DNA of 64,000 nt from Lithospermum erythrorhizon (GCA_019722365.1 JADFUC010001850.1:1-64000), one strand, 5' to 3'. Numbered from the stretch's first letter, positions 35,141 to 48,839 are shown. The notes: generated from the sequence alone by a model not told the origin. Translations and numbers: made by a program.

Positions 35141-36250
35141 TGTAATAACCCATCTATCAATATTATCGTAATATATACTAGTTGCTCGGTGGAGTACTTT
35201 CGAGGAGAAATATAAAATTTCAAGTTGAATAGTTTGAAAATACAACTAATCGTCGGGTTGGTAGCATTTCGGTATTTAGAATTTTAAAGTTATAATCGGA
35301 TGGAAATGATATTAGTTGTAATATAATTTGAGGCAAACATGCCGTGTTAGTCGTCGAGATACAAAACGTTAGTATCGATTGAATTAAGACGACTGGTTTT
35401 GCCAGCTAAACCTATTAACCAATTCTTTAACCCATAAACCAACCAAGCCCAACACGTGCGTCTTTCCTCTTCTTCACGCATCGCGACAAGCTTCTCCCCT
35501 CAAATTTCTTCTTCGATTTCTCCTCCATTCCAAGCTTGGACCCAAATCTCGGAGAGTTTCTCCTCATCATCCTCTTCTGATTTGCTGCAAAAGGTCCATC
35601 TTGTTGAGTATTTTGTAGTTCGGTCGAGTTGACTTTAGTTGACTTTTTGTATTTCGAATTTATTGCTACAATCGATTCTCGTTCTAAATTAGTTATTCTG
35701 AGTTGAAATCAGATGTCAATGTGAATTTCTGACGCTTAGGTCATGGACTTTGGGAGTTTTGGGGTTGATTCTCGGTTTTTATGAGATATTACTGAATATA
35801 CTGTCTAGGCTTAGATTATAGCATCGTGAGATTTAATAACACCCGATATTCGGGGCAGAAAGTATCATATAGTTGAGCTGACTGAAAGTTGATTTTGGGT
35901 TTATCTTCTAAAATGTTGTCGAGTATAAACATGTTATTAGACCTTTATTGTGGATTGTTTTGAGGTAAAAATTATGATTTATAAGTTGTTGGAGGAAATT
36001 ATATGTTTAAAATTAGTTTATTAGATTTTGAGTAGTAAACGGGCTTAGATTTGAGGTTAGAATGGTTTAGTTATCGAAAAGTTGATATTTGTTGATCGAA
36101 ATTGGTTGAAATGTTAGCATTTTGGTTAATAGTGTCGACCACCATGGATTTAGTCGGGATAGTTGAAAACCGCTATTTTAATAGTCTTTGAAACATAATT
36201 AGCAATCTATACTTGTTGTTAATTTGTAACTAAAATGGATTGAAAAGTCA
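35141..36250 (+). mobile_element. Family S LTR, truncated copy
   Basis: Starts TGTAATAACCC at 35141 and is closely similar in reverse complement to 4558-2100 (GCTCGGTGGAGTACTTTCGA compares with GCTTCGGTGGAGTATTTCGA). It has the TTGACTTTAGTTGACTTTT pair at 35629-35647. Similarity fades near 36250, before the tandem-repeat region and the ATCGTTACA end, so about half is missing. Confidence 0.75.
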
Positions 36251-39200
36251 TCGATGTTTATGTCATTGACATCCTAACCTCGAGAGGGCTTTACCTTGGG
36301 CGGCCAAGTTACAACTTCCCTTTCACCTCTGGGGATATCAAGGACCGAACAACGGGCCATTTATGATTCCTAGTGATAGTATGCCAAATTGTATTGATGA
36401 CCATTCGCATAGTTCACATCCTGAGCTTCACCCGACTAATACCATGAAGAATCGGAGATCTATTCGCATATTTATATTTGGTCTAAGGTACTTGTAAACC
36501 GAAGAATGCATGCCATATCCATAAGTCATACGATGCTATCGCCGGTAGAATTATTGTTGTTACACCTGCCCACTAGTAATGCCACGCTAGTACTTTCCAT
36601 TTCTAGGGCTTGTAGTCAATACTTCCAATCATTCCGTGAAACCATGCCTTCATCAATATAGTCTCCTTAAGTCTTCATCATTTGGCCTTCTTAAATAATC
36701 TTTCTCACAAATATGGATATAATTCCTTCATAAATTTTTGAACTGCATTAATCAGATTCGGTTTTTTCCAATCTAACATTCGATAGCAAAGAAAGACACT
36801 TTTTGAAGAGGCTTAGATAATTTCATTGCATTACTACACATTTGGAGTAAAACAGCCATGATTTGAAAGTGAGTTGACAATCCTAGAAACAATAGCCTTT
36901 TCTATGTATCTTCGATGAACGATGATCAACGCATGTAGAGATTCATCAAAGTAGTCTTTAGCAAGTCATTGACGCGTTAGACCATGATCTCTCTATCTAT
37001 GTCCTTGTTACATTGATTACTAAGCGTGCAATTATTCGAGTAGACGTTGAAAGTAAAGATCTTCCAAGTCCTGTCGACGTTGGAACTTTCTACATGAAAA
37101 AATATGGGCGGTGGATCCATCGACTATATGGAAAACGAAATGATCAGATATATGTTTGGATGTGATTTTCATCATGTATGAATTTATAATGTCTATTCTA
37201 ATGCTTCCTCCAACTACTCCAATTCTAACCATCGTATTAAAAGATAATATTTTGCTAGTGGGATTTGGCTAAGCCATATGTATAGAGACAAAAGCACTGA
37301 ATGAAAAGCAGAATTCTATTGGGAGACAAAACATCTCAATCGGAAAGCATATAAATTTGTACGTGAACTCGCAATAACATCGAACAAATATAATGCATTA
37401 ATATTCGTAGGATTTGACAACAGGCTGGCAATCAACAGAAAGAACATGAAATTAAGTATGAACTAATACATTAATATTTATTAATACATCACACACATAA
37501 TACTAAGCACACTTGACCTAAATTACATCACACATTAATGCCAAGCACACTTAAATAAAATAGAACACATCACATACACAAAGTCTAAGTACTAATAAAA
37601 CATACCCATACATACATTTAATGACCAAAATTAATTCAACTTCTTTAGTTTCAACCATCTCTGCTCATATTCATCCAACTCTTTCGCCGACTTGCACTCA
37701 CATCTCCATTTTTTTGTCTTTTACTACTTCTTATCGAGCTAATGCACTACATCGCCTGCATCCGTTTTGGCTCTTCATTTTCCTAAGTTGTTGATGTTCT
37801 TCTTGTTATTTAGAGTATTCTTCCTCAATAAGTTTTGACCTTCTTTTAGAAGATGAATTTTTTATTTTCCTTGTTTCATCTCACTGGTCGATATGTAAGA
37901 TTTAGATACTACCAAGGTCGTATAAGGGTACAAGATGAGATACTACCACTTTCACTACTCTTCCTTTTAGATCCACTACCGCCATGCAGAGGCTCAACCA
38001 TATATTTTAAGTCATTAACCTCTTCCATCCATCAATCAAAATGAAACTTTTTTCAAAATACAATTCTTGGGCTTTTGTTGTATAGTCATTATCCTAGTCC
38101 ATTATTTCTTTTTGATAATGCTGCTTGTATGCACTGACCACAGACTACCTACCATTGATATCGTGATAATAACTTTGAAATTTTAGTCCTATAGAGGGCT
38201 ATCAGAATTATCATTCACATATGCAACTAGTTTACCCCCAAAAATATTTTTCACACCTACTAATTCATGTTAATTGCCATTAATATAGCGAAATAAATCG
38301 CTAGAAGAATCTTATTATTATGCTCACTATTCCAAGAAATAATTATTTTCTTTTTTATTAGTTTAGTCGAAAGACAAAAAACTAGATGGAGCGTTTCCAT
38401 CAACAGAATTTTGAGAAAAATTTTATCTTTGTTGATCCACTGTTAACGGTGGTCGACTAACTCGAAAATTGCCTCTATTATCGCCTGCAAATTAACATAT
38501 GCTACTTTAATAATTATGCGATGATACTAAAATTATATCTTATATGATATTCAATATTATTTTGCATTCCAAAGATTTGATAATTTTGTATTAGATTTTG
38601 AGATTGATTGTGTCATGCAAAATTAGGTGGGAAATTAAAATTTTAACTAGAATTCATTTCGTGAGTTAAAAGTTGGCAAAATGTTTTGAGAATAGAAATG
38701 TAAAAAAAGATGAAAATATAAAAGATATCAAACAAACAATATTGGTGTCATTTATAGATAATGAAAAGTTAGAAATATTGGTAAAAAAAACTAAAAAAAT
38801 ATACTACCTCCATCCTATATCAGTCTTACTTTATTTTAATAGCTTCAAACTTTCGACCTTTAAATATATTTTTGTTGCTAAGAGATAATATTTTATAAAA
38901 AATATATCAATCTGAAAGAAATAAATGATTTTTATCGATGATAATGACCAAGATTATACAATACGTTAAAATATTTACTAAAGCTCAAAGCAGAGAACAA
39001 AAACAAAAAGTCAATACCCATGATTTTGAGGAAAAGATTAAATCTAAATTATCGTTTAAAATGGATATAAAAAAATCTCAAACAACCAATAGCTTTGGGA
39101 CACTTAACAAAAGGGAGAGAATTGAGAACATTATGATTATCTAATGCCCCTCAATTCATGGTGACTTGTACTTCCCATTTTTCTCTTCCTCTCCCATCCT

Positions 39201-40128
39201 GTTGCTTCAACAAAGATACTCACTTTTAAAAACTTTCAACCAAAAAAACTGGCCTCTTAAAAAACTACTCTGGCTGAAAGGAAGAAAATTATTTTTTCAT
39301 CCCAATAACTTGCAGGTGGAGGCAGTCTAATAAATGTATAGAAACAAAAGGGAAATGACAAAAAGTCAGATCAAAGAGAAGAATTTTTACACAAAACAAG
39401 AATAAAATAATGTAGATAACCTAAAAGAAAGCTTAAAATGCAGTATTTATATATGAACTATAACACAATTGTGAGGCAGAACTCAAATAACCGAGGATGC
39501 ATTTTTTATTGAGAGAATTTAAACTGCCTTGGCTCGTAGTCCCAACGAATGTTAGGTGATCATGCTTTTTGACATACCAATTTTTTAGATAAATATATTT
39601 TCCTTTTATCAAATAATAATAATAATAACTTCACTACTCTCCGATTTTCTTCTTGACAAGCTCTTAGCAGAAGGCATGGTTCTGTTTATGCTATTCTAGG
39701 GATGTTTGAGGCACTTTTTCTACAATAGACGGCAATTTCACTTCTCTACTTTTGCTTAGGGTATTGTGATCAATGATATCCATTTCAAACACCGAGGAAA
39801 ATAGATAATATTCACACTTTATTTTCGGATCAATTCGAAAACAACTCAATTCCTATTATCACATGACAAGATAAGATAAAGATTCATTTCCGGACAGATA
39901 AGAAAGTTTTCAAAGATATCGCATGTTGATTGCTGATATTTAGCTTCAAACGCCAAGATTATTTTATGCTGCCCTAAAATTTAATACAATTGACTAAAGT
40001 ACAGTTGTTTATCTCTAAAGAGTTATAGCAACATGATTAAAATCTGTTGGTCGATCATCTCTATTATCCTTCCCAGGCATGACTACAAAAAATCATAAGC
40101 TCCTGCACTTGTTTAATTTTCAGTAATG
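36251..40128. other. Region without a supported gene; possible decayed DNA-transposon remnants
   Basis: Minus-strand translations at 36.3-37.3 and 37.65-38.5 kb have coding-like runs, such as a 66-residue stretch at 37032-37232 and a Lys/Glu-rich stretch near 37.7 kb. They do not give a recognised domain. The second is vaguely like the NAM-associated/trihelix proteins that accompany PIF/Harbinger elements; I cannot support that. 39.15-40.13 kb is AT-rich with nothing seen except an AATAATAATAATAA run near 39625. Confidence 0.45.
38802..39120. mobile_element. Possible MITE with a CTACCTCCATCC end
   Basis: The left end CTACCTCCATCCTATATCAG (38804) follows TA. The best right-end candidate is a GGGACACTTAACAAAAGGGA stretch near 39100, with only partial inverted similarity. 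Confidence 0.35.
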
Positions 40129-40312
40129 TACTTCCCCATCCCAAATTGAAGGGAATTTTCCATTTTTAGAAATTCCAAAACATATTCCTACTTTGACTAA
40201 TATGTGAGTTGTAAAATTGGAGGAAAAATGATGATGTGAGAGCAATTCAAACAACCATAAAAATTTGTGCAAAAACAAACCTCCCTAAGATTATTTTGGG
40301 ATGGAGGGAGTA
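40129..40312. mobile_element. Stowaway-like MITE just downstream of the prolyl-tRNA synthetase gene
   Basis: From CTTCCCCATCCCAAA (40131) to TTTGGGATGGAGGGAG (40310), TA on both sides, about 180 bp. The terminal inverted repeats are clear. It ends about 150 bp past the synthetase stop codon, so it may lie in or near the 3' UTR. Confidence 0.8.
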
Positions 40313-40460
40313 CAACTTTTAAGAAATAAGCCTCTTTGACAAATAAATTCCTCACAAATTGTTTGTTGGTGGACTCAGATGTCTAATCCAATTGTTCGTG
40401 GTGCTGTAACCATTATATCAACTATAGCATGGTAAATTGCAGTCACCTTCTAAGGCCAAC

Positions 40461-43400
40461 TCAATAACTTCTGCCCCAGTATGTCCACTTCGTTGCAGGT
40501 TTCCCCGATGCAAAGCAAATCGTACCTGCAATGTGAGATAATGATGAATGAGAACTCATACATGCATTAAGATATTTCCAGGAATCACACATGTATATGA
40601 ATTAATACCTTCAGGCATATCTGGCTGCTCAAAAGGGGAACATAGAGTTTTGGCTGCGCCCATCTCTCCTTTAGTTCGGGCCTTGACATCCTTCTCCACC
40701 TCCTACAACCAAATAGACAAGCATCCGAGTCTGTGAGCAAGCAGAATTCTAGGAAGGATAATGAATACATTAGGACCCTTATGCCCCCATCTACATCAGA
40801 TTCTTAACTTGGAGTAGCTCCAGTAGTCCAGTGCGACTGATTATGCTATAATACCCATTCAGACATTAACAACATGGATTCTAAAACTTGGATCTCGGAG
40901 ATGTGATATACCTTTTCATCACACCAAGGCGCCAAGATCATTTTCTTTTGGTTCAACGCTTCCATGAATTCATCCCAAGTTTTTACCACTTGTATGCATG
41001 CATCACGTTTAGTTTTGGCCGTATCAAACAAATTTTGTTGAATATTATCAAGCATCTCCTTAACTTCATTCACCAATTTGTCCATTTTAATATCTACCTT
41101 TTCTGAATTGTCACGCCGAACGGCCCGAACCTGTAGGCAGAAAATGTCAACATGATTGACTGTGTTGTAAACACCAAATGGAGTTTTTGTAAAAAGATAA
41201 AACAATGTACCAGGATACAAACTAAACATTATGACATCAGTACCTGTTCTTTTTCTAGGTCCTTTGGCCCTATTTCAAGTCTAAGAGGAACTCCCTTCAT
41301 TTCCCATTGGGAGTACTTCCATCCAGGTGAATAATTATCCCTTAAATCAGATTCAGCACGAATACCTGCTTCATTTAAACTCTCAACAGCAGCAGCACAA
41401 GCAGCGAATAGTTTTTCCATTGCCACAGTCTTGTAAGGAACAGGAACAACAATTACTTGCACAGAAGCCACTTTAGGAGGCAGGACAAGGCCTCTATCAT
41501 CCCCATGTACCATGATCATCACCCCAATCTGCCACACAATTTAAGGAATCCTGATAAACTACGAGAACTATATATTAATAGATAGATATCTCCCAAAGTT
41601 AATAAATAAACTTTCATCTGCATCCAGCCTAATCTATCTGAACTTTGTTCAAGATCAGCGAGACAGATAGTGAGTATTAACATTATCTCTCACGAGATAA
41701 TTAAAACAGTAGTTTGGCAAAAGTCGAGACCTAGTCCTTAGAGTTTGCGTTGGTGAAAAGTAGTCCTTGGAGTTACATAAATGGTGCACATATGGTCCTT
41801 GTCTTTAATAAACTGTTACATATTTAACGGGAACCATCTGTGCAACACTTATATAACTTCAAGGACCACATGTGCAACATTTATGTAACTTCAAGGACAG
41901 CTTGTGCAACTATTTCTCACGAAACACAGCTATGTTAACTCCATTCAAAGTGGATACTCTAAGAAAACATTTCACAAGTGTATTACTGTGAGCATTTTAT
42001 TTATAGAATAATAATCCACTAGTTTCAAACCCAATGATTGAGAATTTCAAAGGAAGTAGCTACGCTCCAACGTAATGAAAATATGGGGTCCATTGCATGA
42101 ACTTTAGATGACCCACTAATGCAACACTCAAAAGGAAACCAGTCATTCAAATAATTTTCAATATAAGACCACAAGGGGACACACAGTTTTCTTCTATCAT
42201 CACTTGTATACTGCATCGCACTCGGTTTAACATGTTCCAAACTAAACTGAAGGATAAGCAATCAACTAACCGTTCGGGTAGTATATGCCCATGAATTTTG
42301 CCAGACCATAGCCTTTTCTCCTTTCTCATTCTCAAAGTTTATCTCGAACATTTTTGCAAAGTTTTGACCTAAGCAATGTGAAGTAGCACCTTGGATACCA
42401 CGCCCAGTATTTGGTATGAAAGCCTGTAAAAAAAATAAAAAATTGATACATAAGGGGAGTAGTGTAAAGTATTGGAGAAAATGAAAATATTATGTCGTCA
42501 AATACCTCAACGGTAGTAGTGTAAAGTCCACCAGCAAACTTTTCGTGCTCACTCTTTTTACCCTTGATGACTGGCACAGCCAAGAATTCTTCATATATAC
42601 GCCTATACAGTTCCAAAATGTCAAGAACCTGAAACAACACAATCGAAGGGTGTTGGCTGTTAATGAAACCTACTAAATATAGTTAGAAGGGCCCAACCTA
42701 TCTAGATTAACTCCTAGAGCCACATGTTCTAGAAACAAATACAATTGATTTCAAAAGAAACTCATCAGCCCAACGATTCAAAGGATTGCAACTTTTCTAA
42801 GAACCCATCAGGTATCTTTTATAACAATCTGTATGCAATTAACGGATACTCCCTCCATCCCTTTTTGATAGGCACATTTGATTTGGCACAAATATTAATA
42901 AAATTTCAAATTCAACTCACAAACAAAAGTTTTCCCTCCAAATATTTCAACTAAATGGGAACTAAATTAGGGATTTCCATAAATGGAAAATGACCATATC
43001 AAATAGGGATAGAGGGAGTATGTCATTTTTTAGCAGCAATGAACACGGTTACGACAAGCAAAAAATGGAATATATATAGTGACAGGTTTCTGAATTGCAG
43101 CAATGGACACAATGACGACATTAAAAAAAAATGAAACACTTGAGCAAGCACGTGCATCAGCCATCATAAAACTATTTCTCCCTCTGTATTTTAATACTTC
43201 ATGTTTGACTTCTGCAAATTTAACCATTGACATGTTTTCAAATATTCTGACAAAGTATATACTACCTCCGTCCCTAACAGACCGTCCAGTTTGTTTTTCA
43301 ATGGTTAAAATTAACAAACTTTGTGGTATAAACAAAACCTTTCACAACTAATAACAGTAAAACAGGTTTAAAATGCCATATTTTCAAATATTATTATCCA

Positions 43401-46400
43401 ACATATATAAAAATATTTAAGGTTAAAATTTCAAAATTCAACCATTAAAATTCAAAATGGACCACCTTTTAGGGATCAAGGGAGTCGCAAATACGTCATT
43501 TTATTCATTTTTTGAACAACCATAGGCACTACAAAATGTAGTTTGGTACTTATAATAGATAAATACTGAAAAACTAGAGAAGGAACAAACTGTAATATAG
43601 CCCTATAAAAAGGTAAATGACCTCAGCATCAGCTTCAGGCTGTGTTGCAAAAGCAGTGTGTCCTTCCTGCCAAAGAAATTCACGACTCCTAAGACATAAA
43701 ACAAAATGTCAGCACCAATTGATAATGAATTTGTCATATTATTTGCATGAAGATAAATGAACATTGACGATTATCAACAATACATATTGTTGACAAGTTA
43801 ATAAATGTCTCAATAGATTAACTTCCTCCATTCTTATTTTAATGACGTATCTTGTCTCTGTAAATAGGAATGAGAAGATACAAAGTACTCCTTAAATCCC
43901 TTAATGTTTGGGAGGTTTGACAATGCACAAGGTTAAAGAAAATTTAAATTCAACTCACAAATTTTATTTTCCCTCCACACCACCTACATTTTGGTCAAAA
44001 TAGGAACCCGATTTGAGATTTCCTAAAATGGAAAAAACTCCCTAACAAAAAGGGATGGAGGGAGTAATAAACTAGACATTTAAGAATCCAATGGTACTTG
44101 AAAATGAGATAAATAATGCAAGGTAGGGGGAAAGATAAGGTATATAACAAAGCATCTAAATAAAAAATGTATATGCACCTGATAAATGGGGTGGGATTGC
44201 TGAACTCCCATCTAACAACATTGCACCACTGGTTTAGCTTTAAAGGCAAGTCACGGTGTCCCCTAATCCACTTGGAAAAGTAAGGATACATGACAGTTTC
44301 ACTAGTAGGTCGAATCGCTATGGGAACTTCCAAATCAGATTCCCCAGATTTTGTAACCCAAGCAACCTGGAGATGATTAAAAGATCAATAGCCAAAGCCG
44401 ACTATACAATACATACAAAAAATTGCTAAAAGATCAAACTTCCTCAAACATATCAAAAGGATTATGCAAGGTTCAGCTGTTTCCGCTAAGATGGAAAAAA
44501 AAAATCAGAGTATCAAATCTTTAAAACATGATAACAACACGCAGTTTGCATGATTTAGTCATTACCTATACTGTAGTAATATTTACACAAAGGCGAGAAG
44601 AAATAACCCAGTTAAAGAAACGCACTACAAATCTAATAATAGGCTTAAACATCATGTATGCATATATATGGAAAAGGAAAACATATGTGACCTTGAGATA
44701 CTACGATCCACTTATCTCCTTTTTCTGTTTAATAAACATTCCGATGCAAAATGGATAATCGACAGAGTTCACATAATTAATTTTTTAAAATATTAATCAG
44801 AAAACACTCTATTGTGAAGTAGTAATAGTATTTGTGCTTCATCTTGGTCAATTCGGAAACAACACCTCCGTTATCACAGGGGTAGGGCTGCATACCATCA
44901 GACCCGCCGCTAAGGCGAAAGACTCTTTAGAGGCATTGTGGCATGTTGTGTTGTGTTATAACTTGTAAGTAAAAAAGACTGGGAGTTAAGAAGTAAATAA
45001 CCTCAGGTGCAAAGCCTTCAATGTGATCTTTCTCTTTCTGAAGGACCGTAGGAGACACAAACAAAGGGAAGTACGAGTTCTTTATCTTCATTTTTTTAAT
45101 CTCAGCATCAAAAAATACTTGCATATATATACACCAAACTAGACTTAATCCTTGGATAGATCCAGGACTTTAAAATCCAATGCATCGATAATGTATGCAG
45201 CATGCTGGTGCACTGGATATCACAAAATCCAACTCCCTATAACAGTAGTTGTCATGTACAAACATGATGCATGAAAGATATCATATGCACTTACTTGCAT
45301 AACCTCCCAAATTGACATTGCCCATGGTCGCAAAATATAACACCCAGAAATGTCATAGTATTCAATCATTTCACCATTAACAACAACCTGCATTACAGAA
45401 CAGATGCATTAAATAACAATATAGCACTCCACAAAATTGTGGCAGTGCAGTGAGAAACAATATTCACCAAGAGAAACTCTTGAAGGTTTGAGAGAATAAA
45501 ACAAAGCTTCATATGAAGTTAGCAGGCATGTAAAGAACATGACATGAAGCCAAAGAGTATCAAGTGCAAATGCTTGAGAGAAACAAAACGAGCTTCAACA
45601 TTTCACAAGAATGGTCCCATGAAACTCCGTGTCCAAGTTGGAAATCACTTCACCAAATCATTAAACTGTAAATTATGTCTTTCATTTTACAAGAGTAACT
45701 TAATCTCCATCGACAAGGATCACCGAGATCGAGTGCACATTCTCATATTTATAACTGCATCAGGTATAAATGTAAATATAAAATCGGAGCAACTGACTGA
45801 AATGCCTAATCAGAGGTCTCCTATCTACTATTACAAGCTACACGTGCTTGTAAGCCACTTCACGACTTAATGATTGAACTCGTTTAGCCACAAATTAATA
45901 TCAGTTCAGGATGACTTACATAAGTTCAAATGTGGTATAGTCTATATGACCATCCATAGTACAACAAATTTCTATGTTCCATTTAACCCTTACGAGTTAC
46001 GTCACATAATTATCATAATCCAAATAAATAAATAAGGGATACAATAGATAGAAACTAAAAATCTAAATCTAACCATAAATCGACTTCATAAAAGCTTGAG
46101 AGTGTAACATACCTCGGAATACCACTCCCCGAAATTATCATCCTTTTTGTAGGATAAGCCAAGACCTGTCTCCTTTTTCACTTCCTTCTTGTTTCCCTCT
46201 GATAATATTTAAATTAATAATCGATAAATTAATAAACTCTCCAAAGCACATTTATAAAGTCGTTAAATTAATATTCGATAAATTAATAACTATATAAATT
46301 AATAAATTTCAGCAGTCCCGACATTATTAATTTATAGAGTTTTTACTGTACATTATGAAACACAAACAACAATCACAATAAATCATAAAATACACAAATA

Positions 46401-46516
46401 ACATAAAAATGAAAACAACAGAAGAAAAAATTCACATTTTTAGCAATAAAGATAAGATTTTTATACTTACTGTTAGAAGAACTAGATTTAGCATCTTTCC
46501 CATCTTTTCCAGCCAT
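40461..46516 (-). CDS. Class II prolyl-tRNA synthetase, eukaryotic/archaeal type, 12 exons
   Basis: Charges tRNA-Pro with proline. Exons: 46516-46471, 46198-46113, 45387-45295, 45117-45002, 44366-44179, 43688-43622, 42628-42506, 42423-42271, 41528-41244, 41130-40912, 40702-40609, 40525-40461; all introns GT..AG. Product about 511 residues, near the usual plant cytosolic length (I recall about 530). Visible: Lys-rich N-terminus ([14 protein letters not shown]); catalytic [10 protein letters not shown] (133-142); motif 2 [16 protein letters not shown] (166-181) with [23 protein letters not shown]; motif 3 region [13 protein letters not shown] (292-304); anticodon-binding domain [14 protein letters not shown] onward; C-terminal domain with Cys456, Cys480, Cys494 and the family ending KWTYWGRSY. 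Oddity: canonical splicing of exon 3 (ends ATGCAA) to exon 4 (starts TATTTTTTGATG after TGCAAG) is one base short. A Val codon ([11 protein letters not shown]) is expected. No transit peptide is seen, so probably cytosolic. Confidence 0.93.
42847..43020. mobile_element. Stowaway-like MITE in intron 6 of the prolyl-tRNA synthetase gene
   Basis: CTCCCTCCATCCCTTTTTGA (42849) to GGGATAGAGGGAG (43018), TA on each side, about 170 bp. Confidence 0.85.
43180..43487. mobile_element. Two abutting MITE copies in intron 6, one apparently truncated
   Basis: A CTACCTCCGTCCCTAACAG end begins at 43262, and the other end AGGGATCAAGGGAG stops at 43484 (the following TA is mutated to TC). Immediately to the left, from about 43181, CTCCCTCTGTATTTTAATAC looks like one end of another copy of about 80 bp stopping at the TA where the second begins. 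One may have inserted into the other. Confidence 0.6.
43886..44066. mobile_element. Stowaway-like MITE in intron 5 of the prolyl-tRNA synthetase gene
   Basis: CTCCTTAAATCCCTTAATGT (43888) to AGGGATGGAGGGAG (44064), with TA flanks, about 177 bp. It shares interior phrases with the intron 6 copy (AAATTCAACTCACAAA; AAAATGGAAAA before the right end), so the two are closely related. Confidence 0.85.
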
Positions 46517-46754
46517 AATAGAAAACTGTCAACACAAGCAGCTAGTCAGGAAAAAATTGATTTGAATCGAAATTGTCTAGTTTGATTTTTAATGGTTAAA
46601 ATTAACAAATTAAGTAGGTTAAATAACACAGATAACTTCGATTCCAACCAAAATTGTCATCTAATTTTATTAAACTATAACATAAAGAATGAATTATAGC
46701 TTGGAAATTGGGTTGAATACATATACAAAAATAGTTTGTATTAATCTTTTAGAA

Positions 46755-46775
46755 ATGAAGTATATATAGAATAGA
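46755..46775 (-). promoter_or_regulatory. Candidate TATA box for the prolyl-tRNA synthetase gene
   Basis: TATATATA at 46761-46768 (same on both strands) lies about 245 bases upstream of the start codon at 46516, on the correct side. The stretch between it and the ATG would be a long 5' UTR. Supported only by position and sequence. Confidence 0.25.
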
Positions 46776-48800
46776 TGAAATCGATTACCGAAGGGTATGT
46801 GAAGGGAGTGATATTTTTTGTGAGTAGAAGTCGTGTAGCTCTTCTAAGAATCTCCAGCTCTGTTGTGAGCGGAGGCGGATATAGAGAAATGCACCAACGC
46901 TCAGACTCAAAGTCGAACCACAACAACAATGCTATTACTTAACCTGCTAACATAAATTGAGATAAAATTGTTTTTCTTACATTTTTTATAAGCAATACAG
47001 TCGAAACAACTGCAAATATGTAATCTGGACACACATATTATGCTCGTATCAATATGGTATTAACGGTACTAATTTTTTTTCTCTATAATTTTTTTTTGAT
47101 ACATGTATTTACAAATATACTCTAGAAAAACATTTATGAACAAAAAAATAAATATACATATATCCTAAAGATAAGAACTTTGTTTATATGTGGCCCGAGT
47201 GAATGTATTAGAATATTTTATGAGTACAATTGTACTATGTAGACATTACAATTTTTTATATTGATTGGTCAACCCTATCAATCGACCAACCGATGATCGA
47301 TTGACATTAAAGAAAGTTAACACCATATTGATATTAACACTAGATTAAATTCCAATTAAGACAATATATTTACTCTTTTAAATTAAAATATTGTTAAAGT
47401 TTAAATTTTGATGATTGAATTTATAATTAAAATTTTCTATCAAGTGCTCCACCATTGGTGATGAAATTTCTTGTATTCCATTACTTAACCCCATTTAATT
47501 AATTGGGTGCGTGTAGAATTGATTACAAATTACTTTTATTCACTAATCCGAAAAATATAAAGTGATATCATTGAATTTGTTTTTAAAAATATTTTAAATA
47601 ATATTATTATTTTTGTAATTTTTAATAATATACGTAAAGTAATAAAAAGTAATTGATGATTAAAGTTATGTCTCGAAAAGTAAAAAAGTCGATTAATTTA
47701 AAATAAAAGGAATATAAACTAACTATTACAACAGTGATCTATTACAAGTCACTAAAGAATAAAACTAAAATTAAATTATAAAGATTATGTCTTGAATCAC
47801 AAATTAATATTTTTTTAAATACAACAGTTTGTAATATTGATAAATGTTATAATGGATAAGACAAAACTTAAAAATTGATAAAAGTTATATTAGTGCAAGA
47901 CTTAAAAATGATTTATTAAGTGAAAGATACAAATCAGATAGTAGAGAGAGCAAACGAAATAGTACAAATCACTAAATCAGATAGTATGAGATAGTAGAGA
48001 GAGCAAACGAAATGGTACAAATCAGATTTCGAGTCTCTGAAATAATCACCAAAACTCTCTTTTTATAGCAGAAAACATTTCAAATTTATTGCATTTGAGG
48101 TGGCATCATAAGAAACATCCACATATTTCATAAACTGGATGTGGCATCATGAGAGACATTCAACTTTCTCATGTTTCAGTTATTATCCTCCAAAAGACAA
48201 GAAAGCCACATTTTCAAATTCTTCCAACGGATTTAACAATTTGAGACATTAAGAAAACCCCAGAAACCGTCACATTCGGTTTTTTTTATGCCGTTTGCGC
48301 CTTCACCAATTTCTAACTCAAAAACAAGTTTATCAATTACACAACTTTTCCAACTATTCCCCATAAGTTTTGTTATATTATGTTCCTCATGTAGTAAAAA
48401 GTATAAGCATCGAATGTTAATACATTGAATCCATACATAATGTAAACATCTTAAATTTTCAACGAAATAGAAGATATCTTAGAGAATTGGAAATTTGACT
48501 CTTATATGTTAAAGATGGAAACACCACATACCCAATACACATTATATTCTTCATCATACATCTTTCGCATGCACTGCTAACGGCCCTATAAACACCCTCA
48601 AATTAGTGGATAGTCAACATTTATAGGTAGAGCACTCTTTGCTAATCGAAACGACCCACTTCTATGTTCACAAACGTGGAATTTAACTCATTTCAGTTAC
48701 TTAGGATACATTCATCACTAACGTTGATGAACCATTAGCTTTTCAAGCTAGATTCTCCATTAAGATCATAGACCATAACTAGTGACTTGTTTTTACCCAT
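46776..48800. other. AT-rich upstream region; direct repeat at 47937-48030
   Basis: No gene. A 33-base phrase containing ATAGTAGAGAGAGCAAACGA and then AAT(A/G)GTACAAATC occurs near 47938 and again near 47993. The part from about 48.0 kb may be the 3' end or LTR of the minus-strand copia fragment to the right; the boundary is not visible. Confidence 0.5.
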
Positions 48801-48839
48801 TAAATTCTCATATAGACTCAATTACCTAGATCATAATTG

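Noticed and set aside
36251..38500. PIF/Harbinger transposase plus trihelix accessory gene
   Set aside because: Some Lys/Glu-rich minus-strand stretches look like accessory proteins, but I found no DDE motif, no terminal repeats and no continuous domain.
46741..46929. 62-codon minus-strand ORF upstream of the prolyl-tRNA synthetase gene as an N-terminal extension or transit peptide
   Set aside because: Not in frame through any visible GT..AG junction to exon 1, and the ATG at 46516 starts a typical Lys/Ser-rich cytosolic N-terminus.
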